Under the pieces are notes generated by a model that was not told the origin of the DNA, made no database searches, and saw only the letters and a program-made list of their open reading frames with translations. Positions 56,503-64,000 of a DNA stretch of 64,000 bases are shown here, piece by piece; position 1 is the first letter of the stretch, and every line of letters starts with the position of its first letter. This stretch comes from an uncultured Paracoccaceae bacterium. GTDB lineage: Bacteria > Pseudomonadota > Alphaproteobacteria > Rhodobacterales > Rhodobacteraceae. The stretch is from NCBI GenBank assembly GCA_951812615.1, contig CATOSU010000002.1, forward strand, positions 558,001-622,000. Direction: 5' to 3'. The position numbers were made by a program, and so were the translations under genes.

Positions 56503-57532
56503 ATGACCATGCGTCAATGGGCCGGGAGGCGTCAGCGGGCGGGTCAAGCACGCCCGGCAGGCGCATATCAATGCCGGCCTGCCGAAAGAAAGCGCCGCCT
56601 GGAGCATCAACCAGGTTTGCGGGTCGGGCCTGCGGGCCGTGGCGCTGGGCGCTCAGCACATCCAGTTGGGCGACGCCGACATCATCGCCGCCGGCGGTCA
56701 GGAAAACATGTCGATGAGCCCCCATGCCGCGGCGCTGCGCCAGGGTCACAAGATGGGCGACATGAAATACATCGACACGATGATCCGCGACGGCCTGTGG
56801 GATGCCTTCAACGGCTACCACATGGGCCAGACCGCCGAAAACGTCGCCGAGCAGTGGCAGATTTCCCGCGATCAGCAGGATGAATTTGCCGTTGCCTCGC
56901 AGAACAAGGCCGAGGCCGCACAGAAGGCCGGCAAGTTCGACGACGAGGTGATCGCCTATACCATCAAGACCCGCAAGGGTGACATCGTGATGGACAAGGA
57001 CGAATACATCCGCCACGGCGCCGACATGGCGGCGATGCAGAAACTGCGCCCGGCCTTCACCAAGGACGGATCCGTGACTGCGGCCAATGCCTCGGGCATC
57101 AATGACGGTGCTGCCGGCGTGCTGCTGATGAGCGCCGACGAAGCCGAGAAGCGCGGCGTCGAGCCGCTGGCCCGCATCGCCTCTTATGCCACTGCGGGCC
57201 TTGACCCGTCGATCATGGGCGTCGGCCCGATCTATGCCTCGCGCAAGGCGCTGGACAAGGCCGGCTGGTCCGTGGGCGATCTGGACCTTGTCGAAGCCAA
57301 CGAAGCCTTTGCCGCGCAGGCCTGTGCCGTGAACAAGGACATGGGCTGGGATCCGGCAATCGTGAACGTGAACGGCGGCGCCATCGCCATCGGCCACCCG
57401 ATCGGCGCCTCCGGCGCCCGCATTCTGAACACGCTGCTTTTCGAAATGAAGCGCCGCGACGCAAAGAAGGGCCTCGCCACGCTGTGCATCGGCGGCGGCA
57501 TGGGCGTCGCGCTCTGCGTGGAGCGTCCGTAA
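56503..57532 (+). pseudogene. phaA: Acetyl-CoA acetyltransferase, 5' end deleted
   Basis: From 56552 onward the frame encodes a textbook thiolase: the [11 protein letters not shown] region, the nucleophile Cys in [27 protein letters not shown], the catalytic His in [15 protein letters not shown] and Cys in CIGGGMGVA. The first about 65 residues of the family (TNVVIASAARTPVG onward) are missing. The likely original ATG (56503, ATGACC) is only 49 nt from this point instead of about 195, and is out of frame. A stop at 56504-56506 closes the thiolase frame, and I see no start before the Cys. It is probably inactive unless this is an assembly error. phaB follows. Confidence 0.7.
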
Positions 57533-57554
57533 GCAACGGGAAACCGACATACCG

Positions 57555-57578
57555 GGGGCGCCAACAGGCGCCCCTTTT
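57555..57578 (+). terminator. Terminator after phaA
   Basis: 8-bp GC-rich stem (57555-57562 and 57567-57574) with loop AACA, followed by TTTT. It lies 22 nt past the phaA stop and separates phaA from the phaB promoter region. Confidence 0.8.
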
Positions 57579-57633
57579 CATTTGGGAGGTCGCCGCGAGA
57601 CCAAGCGTTAATCAGCACCGCGGCAAAACGAGA

Positions 57634-57657
57634 GCGCAATAAAATTGCGCATTGACA
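57634..57657 (+). promoter_or_regulatory. phaB promoter region with GCGCAAT dyad and TTGACA
   Basis: A perfect dyad GCGCAAT-AAA-ATTGCGC (57634-57650) directly precedes a consensus -35 TTGACA (57652-57657), 56 nt before the phaB ATG. The -10 is weak. The dyad position suits an activator or repressor. Related TTGC/GCAA elements occur before ccr, ecm and mcl2. Confidence 0.5.
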
Positions 57658-57712
57658 CCCAGTCCGGCAATATTGATACCAATTGCCAGAAAACATTGAA
57701 CGGAGGACATCC

Positions 57713-58435
57713 ATGGCACGAGTTGCCCTTGTTACCGGCGGATCCCGCGGGATCGGCGCTGCAATTTCCAAAGCATTGAATGACGCCGGCTACACAGTTG
57801 CGGCGTCATATGCCGGCAACGACGAAGCCGCTGCGGCGTTTACCGGCGAAACCGGCATCAAAACCTACAAATGGAACGTGGCCGACTATGCCGAATCGCA
57901 GGCCGGCATCGCCCAGGTTGAAGCCGATCTCGGCCCGATCGAAGTGGTCGTCGCCAATGCCGGCATCACCCGTGATGCGCCCTTCCACAAGATGACCCCG
58001 GACCAGTGGCAGCAGGTGATCGACACCAACCTGACCGGCGTCTTCAACACCGTGCACCCGGTCTGGCCCGGCATGCGCGAGCGCAAGTTCGGCCGCATCA
58101 TCGTCATTTCGTCGGTCAACGGCCAGAAGGGCCAGTTCGCCCAGGTCAACTATGCCGCCACCAAGGCCGGCGATATCGGCATCATCCGGTCGCTCGCTCA
58201 GGAAGGTGCCCGCGCCGGGATCACCGCCAACGCAATCTGCCCGGGCTACATCGCCACCGACATGGTGATGGCGGTGCCGGAAAAGGTGCGGGAGGCGATC
58301 ATCGCGCAAATCCCCGCCGGACGTCTGGGCGAACCGGAAGAGATTGCCCGCTGTGTTGCGTTCCTGGCCTCCGATGATGCCAGCTTCATCAACGGCTCCA
58401 CCATCTCGGCCAACGGCGCACAGTTCTTCGGCTGA
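57713..58435 (+). CDS. phaB: Acetoacetyl-CoA reductase
   Basis: 240-aa SDR enzyme reducing acetoacetyl-CoA to (R)-3-hydroxybutyryl-CoA with NADPH. It has the cofactor site VTGGSRGIG at residue 7, NAGITRDAPFHKM near residue 86, the catalytic YAATK near residue 150 and an ICPGYIATDMV substrate-side motif typical of PhaB. It supplies both PHB synthesis and the EMC pathway. GGAGG precedes ATG 57713. It has its own promoter-like region and terminator. Confidence 0.95.
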   Translation: MARVALVTGGSRGIGAAISKALNDAGYTVAASYAGNDEAAAAFTGETGIKTYKWNVADYAESQAGIAQVEADLGPIEVVVANAGITRDAPFHKMTPDQWQQVIDTNLTGVFNTVHPVWPGMRERKFGRIIVISSVNGQKGQFAQVNYAATKAGDIGIIRSLAQEGARAGITANAICPGYIATDMVMAVPEKVREAIIAQIPAGRLGEPEEIARCVAFLASDDASFINGSTISANGAQFFG

Positions 58436-58456
58436 GCCTGCGGACATCGAAAACGG

Positions 58457-58485
58457 AAAAGACCGGCCAGTTGGCCGGTCTTTTT
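58457..58485 (+). terminator. Terminator after phaB
   Basis: 9-bp stem (58461-58469 and 58472-58480) with loop GT, extended by AAAA/TTTT pairing, and followed by a T-run on the plus strand. The upstream A-run also lets it work for the minus-strand small gene. Confidence 0.88.
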
Positions 58486-58507
58486 CATGTCATCGGGTCA
58501 AGTCCCG

Positions 58508-58618
58508 TTAGCGTGTTCCGAACAACCGCGTCCAGAGGTCAAACACAACGCGGGAGCGCTCCGTTTTACCCATCCGGATTGCTGCACGGGCGCGGGGGTC
58601 GGTAGTGACTTCGAGCAT
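58508..58618 (-). CDS. 36-aa small protein ORF
   Basis: Short ORF of 36 codons, ATG 58618 to TAA 58508, with GGAGG 8 nt upstream on the minus strand. The peptide is basic (MLEVTTDPRARAA at the start, FDLWTRLFGTR at the end) with an amphipathic look. The good ribosome-binding site, the terminator-like hairpin just past its stop and the otherwise empty 290-nt gap support a real gene. No homologue was checked. Function is unknown. Confidence 0.5.
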   Translation of the reverse strand: MLEVTTDPRARAAIRMGKTERSRVVFDLWTRLFGTR

Positions 58619-58727
58619 CTGATCGCCTCCGTTTATCTATCGCTTCAACTGAGCTGAATATGAACCTTCGCGACGCCCGGCACAAACGAGACTTTTCAAA
58701 GCTTCGGTTTAGTTTTAGTTAACTGAT

Positions 58728-59672
58728 ATGGCCGAACGTCTCCCCCCTCTCACCGCTCTGCGCGCCTTTGATGCCGCCGCCCGGCACATGTCTTTTGCCC
58801 GCGCCGCCGAAGAACTGAATGTGACGCCCGCGGCACTGTCGTTTCAGATCAAGTCGCTGGAGGAACATCTGGGTCAGCCCCTGTTCCGCCGCCTGAACCG
58901 CGCCGTGGAGCTGACGCCGGCCGGGCGGTCACTGGCCCCCGGTGCGGCTGAGGGCTTTGCGGCGCTGTCGGCGGCATGGCGCATGACGCAGAGGTTGCAG
59001 AACGAACAGTCGCTGACCGTGACCGCCGGGCCGGCCTTCACGTCGAAATGGCTGGCGCCGCGGCTTTATGACTTTGCGCGGTCCCACCCCGAGATCGACC
59101 TGAAGATCACCGCGTCCCTGCGTCGTCTGGATTTCGAACGCGACGACGTCGATGTTGCGATCCGGTTTGGCTATGGCGATGACGGGGGGCTTTATTCGCT
59201 GCCGCTGCGGCGGGAATGGATCACACCGGTTGCCACGCCAGCGCTGGCCGAACAATACCCGACACCGGAGAGCCTGATAAACGCACCGCTGCTTTATGAC
59301 GATTCCTTTGCCGAAATCGGGCTGAAGGTCGATTGGGAAACATGGTTCCGCGCCGTCGGGCTGAAACATTCCCCGAAACACGGCGCGCATTTTTCTCAAC
59401 CCGATCACATGGTCGATGCCGCGCTGGCCGGTGCCGGGGTGGCGCTGGGCCGGCGATCCATGGTCGTCACCGAACTGCATCAGGGCCGGCTGGTCGCGCC
59501 CTATGGTGTAGCCCTGCTGACCGAAGCCAAATTCCGGTTCCTGTGCCGCAAGGGGGCCGAAAACCGGCCCCAGATCGCCGCCTTTCGCGAATGGATCCTT
59601 GCGGAAATCGAGAAAACCGCTTTTGTGTCGGATCAGCTGCGCATGATCCCCGACGCCGAGGTTCGAACCTGA
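58728..59672 (+). CDS. LysR-family transcriptional regulator (GcvA-like)
   Basis: 314-aa regulator with an N-terminal winged HTH (residues 6-65, with FARAAEELNVTPAALSFQIKSLE as the recognition region) and a C-terminal periplasmic-binding-like effector domain. The start PPLTALRAFDAAARHMSF is typical of the GcvA/DsdC-type subgroup. It probably regulates the overlapping DMT transporter gene. It is divergent from the 36-aa ORF (109-nt gap), where its own operator may lie. Confidence 0.92.
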   Translation: MAERLPPLTALRAFDAAARHMSFARAAEELNVTPAALSFQIKSLEEHLGQPLFRRLNRAVELTPAGRSLAPGAAEGFAALSAAWRMTQRLQNEQSLTVTAGPAFTSKWLAPRLYDFARSHPEIDLKITASLRRLDFERDDVDVAIRFGYGDDGGLYSLPLRREWITPVATPALAEQYPTPESLINAPLLYDDSFAEIGLKVDWETWFRAVGLKHSPKHGAHFSQPDHMVDAALAGAGVALGRRSMVVTELHQGRLVAPYGVALLTEAKFRFLCRKGAENRPQIAAFREWILAEIEKTAFVSDQLRMIPDAEVRT

Positions 59673-60535
59673 TGACACGATCCACCGCCACGGCCGTCGG
59701 GTTTGTCGCCGTGCTGCTTTGGTCCCTGCTGGCGCTGCTGACTGTCGGCACCGCGCCCACGCCACCCTTTCTGCTGAACGCGATCTGTTTTGCCATCGGC
59801 GGGACGCTGGGGCTGGTCTGGACCGCGGCAACCGGGAAACTGACGGAACTGCGCCGGATCCCGCTGCGGGTTTACGCGTTCGGGACGCTGGGGCTGTTCG
59901 GCTATCATGCGCTGTATTTTTCCGCCCTGCGGCTGGCGCCGGCAGCCGAGGCCGGGCTGATCGCCTATCTCTGGCCGCTGCTGATCGTTCTGTTCTCCGG
60001 ATTGCTGCCCGGCGAGAGGCTGAAGGCCGGGCATCTGGCGGGGGGTGTGCTGGGCTTTGCCGGCGCGGCCCTGATCATCACCGGCGGCGGGGCCGGTTTT
60101 GCCCGTGAGAATTTCGCCGGCTACGGGCTGGCGCTGCTTTGTGCCCTGACTTGGTCGGGTTACTCTGTCCTGTCACGCAGGCTGGGCGATGCGCCAACCA
60201 GCTCGGTCACCGTGTTTTGCGTGGCGACGTCCATTCTGTCCGCGGTCCTGCACCTGCTGGTGGAGCCCACGGTCTGGCCGACCGGCGCCACCGGCTGGCT
60301 GTCCGCCATCGGCCTTGGCCTCGGCCCTGTCGGGCTGGCCTTCTACGTGTGGGATATCGGGGTCAAACGCGGCGACATTCAACTGCTCGGCACAAGCTCC
60401 TACGCGGCGCCGTTGCTATCCACGCTGATCCTGGTCGCAGCCGGCATCGCCGCGCCCAGCTGGACACTTGCGCTTGCCGCCCTTCTGATCACCGCCGGCG
60501 CGACCGTGGCCGCGCGCGCCAGTTATTCCGGCTAG
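59672..60535 (+). CDS. DMT family (EamA) transporter
   Basis: 287-aa drug/metabolite transporter with two EamA repeats and about ten transmembrane helices. The FGYHALYFSALRLAPAAEAGLIAYLWPLL stretch marks the end of the first repeat. It may export an amino acid or metabolite. The ATG overlaps the LysR stop (ATGA), which supports regulator-transporter coupling. It converges with the YdcH gene, the stops overlapping by 4 nt. Confidence 0.88.
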   Translation: MTRSTATAVGFVAVLLWSLLALLTVGTAPTPPFLLNAICFAIGGTLGLVWTAATGKLTELRRIPLRVYAFGTLGLFGYHALYFSALRLAPAAEAGLIAYLWPLLIVLFSGLLPGERLKAGHLAGGVLGFAGAALIITGGGAGFARENFAGYGLALLCALTWSGYSVLSRRLGDAPTSSVTVFCVATSILSAVLHLLVEPTVWPTGATGWLSAIGLGLGPVGLAFYVWDIGVKRGDIQLLGTSSYAAPLLSTLILVAAGIAAPSWTLALAALLITAGATVAARASYSG

Positions 60536-60696
60536 GATGAAAGCCGGTGAATCTCTTCCTTGATTCGTAGTTTTTGTTTCTTCAGTTCTACCAGTGCCAG
60601 TTCGTCGTACCCGGGGGAGCGCTGAGCTTCAGCGACTTCGGTTTTTAGATGATCGTGCTTCTTCTTCAGTTCTTCCAGGTGCGAGCTTACGCTCAT
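60532..60696 (-). CDS. YdcH / DUF465 family small protein
   Basis: 54-aa basic coiled-coil protein with SSHLEELKKKHDHLKTEV at the start and LKKQKLRIKEEIHRL near the end, matching DUF465/YdcH. Function is unknown. ATG 60696 has AAGGAGG upstream; the longer in-frame extension is not used. Confidence 0.87.
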   Translation of the reverse strand: MSVSSHLEELKKKHDHLKTEVAEAQRSPGYDELALVELKKQKLRIKEEIHRLSS

Positions 60697-60776
60697 GGCA
60701 GGCCTCCTTGTGTGAAGTTGCATCTTGAGTGGACCACAAACTTGGAGAACTGTCACGCCGCAGTCGCAAAAAACGG

Positions 60777-61550
60777 CTAACGCCGGTGATTCGGCCAGGG
60801 CAGCGCGGCCCCGTCCCGCAAAACCGCTGTGATTTCTGGCGTATAGCTGTCCCCGTCGCCTTCGTGACGCGCGCCGGTATGCAGCACCACGGGTGCGTGC
60901 AGGACGAAACCGGCCCGCCCGCCCTTGCGGGCACGGAGAATCACCAGATGCGGTGCCCGGCCGGTCCGGGCGCTGAACGGCAGCACCTCGACCGACCCCA
61001 GCCGTCCGGAACAGGCGCTCAGCAGATCCGGCAGGCGTTCGGCGCGCTGGACAACATGCAAAAGTCCGCGGGGGGCCAGACGGCGCGCCGCGACATCAAT
61101 CCAGACCTGCAGCGGCGTATCCTCGGACAGGGCGGCCTCGCGGCCGGCATCCCGTGCGCCCGTGCGCCGGTCCGGGTCGAAATAGGGCGGGTTGGCGATC
61201 ACGTGATCGAACTGCTGTTGCCGCAACACCGGTGGCAGCGCCGCCAGATCCGCCTCGGCCACATCCAGCGCAACACCGTTTTCGGCGCTGTTGCGCCTGG
61301 CCAGCGCCGCATAGGCGGGTTGGCGTTCGATCCCGGTCAGCGTCAGGCCCGGAACCCGCGCCGCAAGGCACAACACCGCTGCCCCGGCCCCGCAGCCCAG
61401 ATCCAGCACACTCTGCCCCGTCTTCGCAGGCACAGCCGCAGCGAGCAGAACCGGGTCGGTCCCCGCCCGGTACCCGCTGCGCGGCTGGAACAGCGCAATC
61501 CGCCCGCCAAGAAAGGCATCCCGGCTAAGATCCGCATCCGGATACGTCAT
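60777..61550 (-). CDS. TrmN6-like tRNA1(Val) adenine-N6 methyltransferase
   Basis: 257-aa Rossmann-fold methyltransferase. The SAM motif is VLDLGCGAGAAVLCLA near residue 48 and the N6-adenine catalytic motif is ANPPYF near residue 119, as in YfiC/TrmN6. It probably methylates A37 of tRNA1(Val), but other N6-adenine targets are possible. It overlaps the upstream DUF2007 gene by 4 nt. Confidence 0.85.
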   Translation of the reverse strand: MTYPDADLSRDAFLGGRIALFQPRSGYRAGTDPVLLAAAVPAKTGQSVLDLGCGAGAAVLCLAARVPGLTLTGIERQPAYAALARRNSAENGVALDVAEADLAALPPVLRQQQFDHVIANPPYFDPDRRTGARDAGREAALSEDTPLQVWIDVAARRLAPRGLLHVVQRAERLPDLLSACSGRLGSVEVLPFSARTGRAPHLVILRARKGGRAGFVLHAPVVLHTGARHEGDGDSYTPEITAVLRDGAALPWPNHRR

Positions 61551-61762
61551 TTTCCCAGCGGGATATCATTGTCGCGCATGGCCCGGACGGCGCGGTCGTA
61601 ATCCTCCGCGCGCACCATCATGCGACGTGGGAACACACCTATGCCGCCCTCAAGGACGCTCAAATTTACGTCCAGAGGAAAGCACTCTATATCCTCACCC
61701 TGAAGAAGGGCAGAAGCGAAAGCCATGATCGTCGGGTCGGTGGTGCGCAGGAGTTCCTTCAT
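61547..61762 (-). CDS. DUF2007 (putative [17 protein letters not shown]) protein
   Basis: 71-aa protein of the DUF2007 family, a ferredoxin-like small domain. It has MKELLRTTDPTIMAFASALL at the start, then DIECFPLDVN and a final RVMVRAEDYDRA-like turn (seen as RRMMVRAEDYDRA). ATG 61762 gives the usual length. The stop overlaps the methyltransferase start. It is divergent from the prenyl synthase gene by 56 nt. Confidence 0.83.
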   Translation of the reverse strand: MKELLRTTDPTIMAFASALLQGEDIECFPLDVNLSVLEGGIGVFPRRMMVRAEDYDRAVRAMRDNDIPLGK

Positions 61763-61818
61763 AACAGGGGTTCTAGGGACAAGATGGCCGGGATGTCGAG
61801 CCTGGGCGCGGAAACGTG

Positions 61819-62817
61819 ATGGATATCGGTACGACCGCCAAACCACATGATCAGCTGGCCGAGCTGCTGGCAGATGAAATGGACGCCGTGAACGTCCTGA
61901 TCCGAACCCGGATGGCGTCCGAGCACGCGCCGCGCATCCCTGAGGTGACGGCCCATCTGGTCGAGGCCGGCGGCAAGCGGCTGCGCCCGATGCTGACGCT
62001 GGCCGCGGCCCGGATGTGCGGGTACCAGGGCGACCATCATGTCCGGCTGGCGGCCACGGTGGAGTTCATCCACACCGCGACACTGCTGCATGACGACGTG
62101 GTCGACGAAAGCGCCCAACGGCGCGGGCGCCCGACCGCGAACCTGCTGTGGGACAACAAATCCAGCGTTCTGGTCGGCGATTACCTCTTTGCCCGCAGTT
62201 TCCAGCTGATGGTGGAAACCGGGTCGCTGCGGGTGCTGGACATTCTGGCCAATGCCGCTGCCACTATTGCCGAGGGCGAGGTCCTGCAGCTCAGCGCCGC
62301 GCAGAACCTGGCCACCGGCGAAAGCGTCTACCTGCAGGTGGTGCGCGGCAAGACCGCAGCGCTCTTTTCCGCCGCGACCGAGGTCGGCGGGGTGATCGCC
62401 GGCGTGGACGAGCGGCAGGTGAAGGCGCTTTTTGATTATGGCGATGCACTGGGCATCGCGTTTCAGATTGCTGATGACCTGCTGGATTATCAGGGCGACG
62501 CGGCCGCAACCGGCAAGAATGTCGGTGACGATTTCCGGGAACGCAAGCTGACCCTTCCGGTGATCAAGGCAGTTGCGCAGGCAACGGCCGACGAACGGGC
62601 ATTCTGGCAACGCACCATCGAAAAGGGCGATCAGCGTGACGGGGATCTGGAACAGGCGCTGGCGCTGATGGCGAAGTACGGCACGCTGGAGGCCACACGC
62701 GAAGATGCAAATAGCTGGGCCGCAACGGCGCAGTCTGCGTTGCAGGCCCTGCCCGCACATCCGATCCGGGATCTGATGCATGACCTGTCGGCCTATGTGG
62801 TGTCCCGTCTGGCCTGA
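61819..62817 (+). CDS. Polyprenyl diphosphate synthase (quinone side chain)
   Basis: 332-aa trans-prenyltransferase, probably making the octa- or decaprenyl chain of ubiquinone. The first Asp-rich motif is HDDVVDESAQRRGRP near residue 95 and the second is ADDLLDYQGD near residue 220. GGKRLRPML near residue 53 binds the diphosphate. Chain length cannot be read reliably. ATG 61819 or an adjacent GTG 61816 may start. ispE lies convergently downstream. Confidence 0.92.
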   Translation: MDIGTTAKPHDQLAELLADEMDAVNVLIRTRMASEHAPRIPEVTAHLVEAGGKRLRPMLTLAAARMCGYQGDHHVRLAATVEFIHTATLLHDDVVDESAQRRGRPTANLLWDNKSSVLVGDYLFARSFQLMVETGSLRVLDILANAAATIAEGEVLQLSAAQNLATGESVYLQVVRGKTAALFSAATEVGGVIAGVDERQVKALFDYGDALGIAFQIADDLLDYQGDAAATGKNVGDDFRERKLTLPVIKAVAQATADERAFWQRTIEKGDQRDGDLEQALALMAKYGTLEATREDANSWAATAQSALQALPAHPIRDLMHDLSAYVVSRLA

Positions 62818-62844
62818 AGGCGGCGAATGATCGACCAATCGCCC

Positions 62845-62889
62845 TGAAGTCGTCAACGACTTCAAATCAATTCGCTGACGAATTGATTT
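62845..62889. terminator. Two tandem hairpins between convergent genes
   Basis: Stem 1 is 62845-62864 (9 bp, centre GTCAAC, loop CA). Stem 2 is 62864-62889 (11 bp, loop CTGA), with A-rich and T-rich flanks suiting both directions and reaching into the ispE stop codon. The shape and core match the cluster at 54887-54950. Confidence 0.7.
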
Positions 62890-63709
62890 ATCGCAACCGG
62901 CAATCCGCGACCCACCATTCGGGATGGGACCGGCGCAGGGCGGCTGCGGCGGCCGCAGCATCGGACCGCGCGCCAAACAGGCCGAAACAGGTGGCGCCCG
63001 ATCCCGACATCCGCGCCAGGACACAGCCATCCAGACCGGCAATGTGGGCGAGCACCTCTGCGATGGCCGGTTGCAGGCGGCATGCAGCGGCCTGAAGATC
63101 GTTGCGTTGCTCTTTCAGCCACCCGATCGCTGCGTCCGGACCGCCACCCTCGGGCCACGGTGTCATCGGCGAATTGGATCTCGATTGCAGCGCGGCGAAC
63201 ACCTCCGGTGTCGACAGCGGAATGCCCGGGTTCACCAGCACGGCGTTGAGCGGCTCCATATAGAGCGGCAGGACATAGTCTCCGATCCCCTGCATATGCG
63301 CGGCATGGGCCACCATGCAGACAGGCACATCCGCGCCCAGCACAATCGGATCCAGCGGCGCCGGATGGCCCTCCAGCCGCTCCAGCGCGCGTATCACGGC
63401 CGCAGCGTCGGAAGACCCGCCGCCGATCCCGGCCGCCGCCGGCAGGTTTTTCTCCAGCGCAATGGCCACAGGGGTTCCGAACCGGTCCGCTGCACGCCAG
63501 CAAAGGTTGGTGGCATCCGCAGGCACGCCTGCCGCAAATGGCCCCGACACGGTCAGAGAAACATCGTCGGCCGGCGTTACGACAACACGGTCGCCCACAT
63601 CGGCAAACACCACGTAACTGTCCAGCAGATGATACCCGTCCGACCGCTGACCGGTGACATGCAGCGTCAGATTGATCTTGGCCGGCGCAAATTCCTCAAT
63701 CGTCGCCAT
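62888..63709 (-). CDS. ispE: 4-(cytidine 5'-diphospho)-2-C-methyl-D-erythritol kinase
   Basis: 273-aa GHMP kinase of the MEP isoprenoid pathway. It has the N-terminal EFAPAKINLTLHV, the ATP loop PAAAGIGGGSSDAAA near residue 92 and the C-terminal RMSGSGATCFGLF motif. It is adjacent to a prenyl diphosphate synthase that uses MEP-pathway products. It starts with a 14-nt overlap onto the end of the TPR gene, so it is probably co-transcribed with it. Confidence 0.95.
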   Translation of the reverse strand: MATIEEFAPAKINLTLHVTGQRSDGYHLLDSYVVFADVGDRVVVTPADDVSLTVSGPFAAGVPADATNLCWRAADRFGTPVAIALEKNLPAAAGIGGGSSDAAAVIRALERLEGHPAPLDPIVLGADVPVCMVAHAAHMQGIGDYVLPLYMEPLNAVLVNPGIPLSTPEVFAALQSRSNSPMTPWPEGGGPDAAIGWLKEQRNDLQAAACRLQPAIAEVLAHIAGLDGCVLARMSGSGATCFGLFGARSDAAAAAAALRRSHPEWWVADCRLR

Positions 63710-64000
63710 TGGCTACGGTCAGGGGCGGTGCGCCCTCCTCGGCCAGGACCTGATCCAGCCCGACCTCCAGCTTGCGACGGATGCGCACCGGGTCGGCTTC
63801 GCCGTCAGTGTCATCGGGGTCGATGAAACTCAGCGCGCGCTTCCACTGGAACTCGGCTTCGCGATTGCGGCCCACGGCCCAGTAGACATCGCCCAGATGG
63901 TCATTCACCACCGGGTCCACCGGCATCAGCTCGACCGCGTTTTCCATGTGGGCAACAGCCTCGCTGAAGCGGCCCAGACGGTACAGAACCCAGCCCAGCG
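63696..64000 (-). CDS. TPR repeat protein (C-terminal part; starts outside window)
   Basis: The last 101 codons of a tetratricopeptide-repeat protein whose start lies beyond the window edge. Two TPR-like units are visible: YRLGRFSEAVAHMENAVELMP, then VVNDHLGDVYWAVGRNREAE. An acidic stretch and the C-terminal end follow. Such proteins sit next to ispE in Rhodobacterales, probably as envelope-associated TPR lipoproteins, but the N-terminus cannot be seen. Confidence 0.85.
   Translation of the reverse strand, partial: LGWVLYRLGRFSEAVAHMENAVELMPVDPVVNDHLGDVYWAVGRNREAEFQWKRALSFIDPDDTDGEADPVRIRRKLEVGLDQVLAEEGAPPLTVANGDD

Overview
The window is GC-rich, gene-dense bacterial chromosome with every hallmark of the Rhodobacterales (roseobacter/Rhodobacter group of Alphaproteobacteria). 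The main signs are an ethylmalonyl-CoA (EMC) pathway set (ccr, ecm, mch and a malyl-CoA thioesterase gene) beside sdhCDAB, an mdh-sucCD-sucAB-lpd block, a LuxI/LuxR pair, an HvrA-like H-NS protein, TIGR02186 and TIGR02302 proteins, and phaAB. From memory, the EMC genes next to sdh match the Rhodobacter sphaeroides layout. I cannot name a genus. I saw no rRNA, tRNA, CRISPR array, insertion sequence or prophage.

Layout. 0-4 kb: a TauE/SafE exporter with a TIGR02186 partner, an SDR oxidoreductase and a RecD-like helicase. 4-5.7 kb: luxI, luxR and a small upstream ORF, with a perfect 18-bp dyad before luxI. 5.8-11.4 kb: ccr (minus strand) and ecm (plus strand) around an acyltransferase and a GNAT gene. 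11.5-13.5 kb: H-NS-like protein, purine nucleoside phosphorylase, DUF1989 protein. 13.6-19.4 kb: sdhC-sdhD-sdhA, then two sulfotransferase-like genes and an FkbM methyltransferase, then sdhB. 19.4-23.7 kb: a minus-strand run mcl2-nnrU-DUF1737-mch-DUF4344-DUF1194. 25.6-40.6 kb: mdh, a 396-aa unknown, sucC, two more sulfotransferase-like genes, sucD, two DUF805 proteins, sucA, sucB, a hotdog thioesterase, a MAPEG protein and lpd. 40.9-54.9 kb: OmpA-family protein, ftsE-ftsX-plsC, zinc-ribbon protein, TIGR02302-lysA-DUF2834-lipoprotein-argH, TlpA thioredoxin, sterol desaturase. 55-64 kb: tag, EAL protein, a 5'-damaged phaA, phaB, LysR-DMT pair, small RNA- or signal-related genes, polyprenyl diphosphate synthase, ispE and a TPR protein running off the edge.

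How the genes fit together. Acetyl-CoA is condensed and reduced by PhaA/PhaB. Crotonyl-CoA then enters the EMC pathway through Ccr, Ecm and Mch, and the malate made by the malyl-CoA enzymes feeds the TCA enzymes encoded alongside.

The most notable structure is in the TCA operons. Both the sdh and suc operons are interrupted by PAPS-sulfotransferase-like genes, joined by an FkbM methyltransferase in sdh. Both operons are also preceded, at nearly the same distance from their first gene, by the same tandem palindrome pair, TGTGATCACA-N11-TGTGATCACG. This suggests one unidentified regulator over sdh and suc, and co-expression of surface-modification enzymes with the TCA cycle. Other points of interest are the lux-box-like dyad, a triple 11-bp-phased GGTGCAC repeat before lpd, and repeated TTGC/GCAA dyads before EMC and PHB genes.
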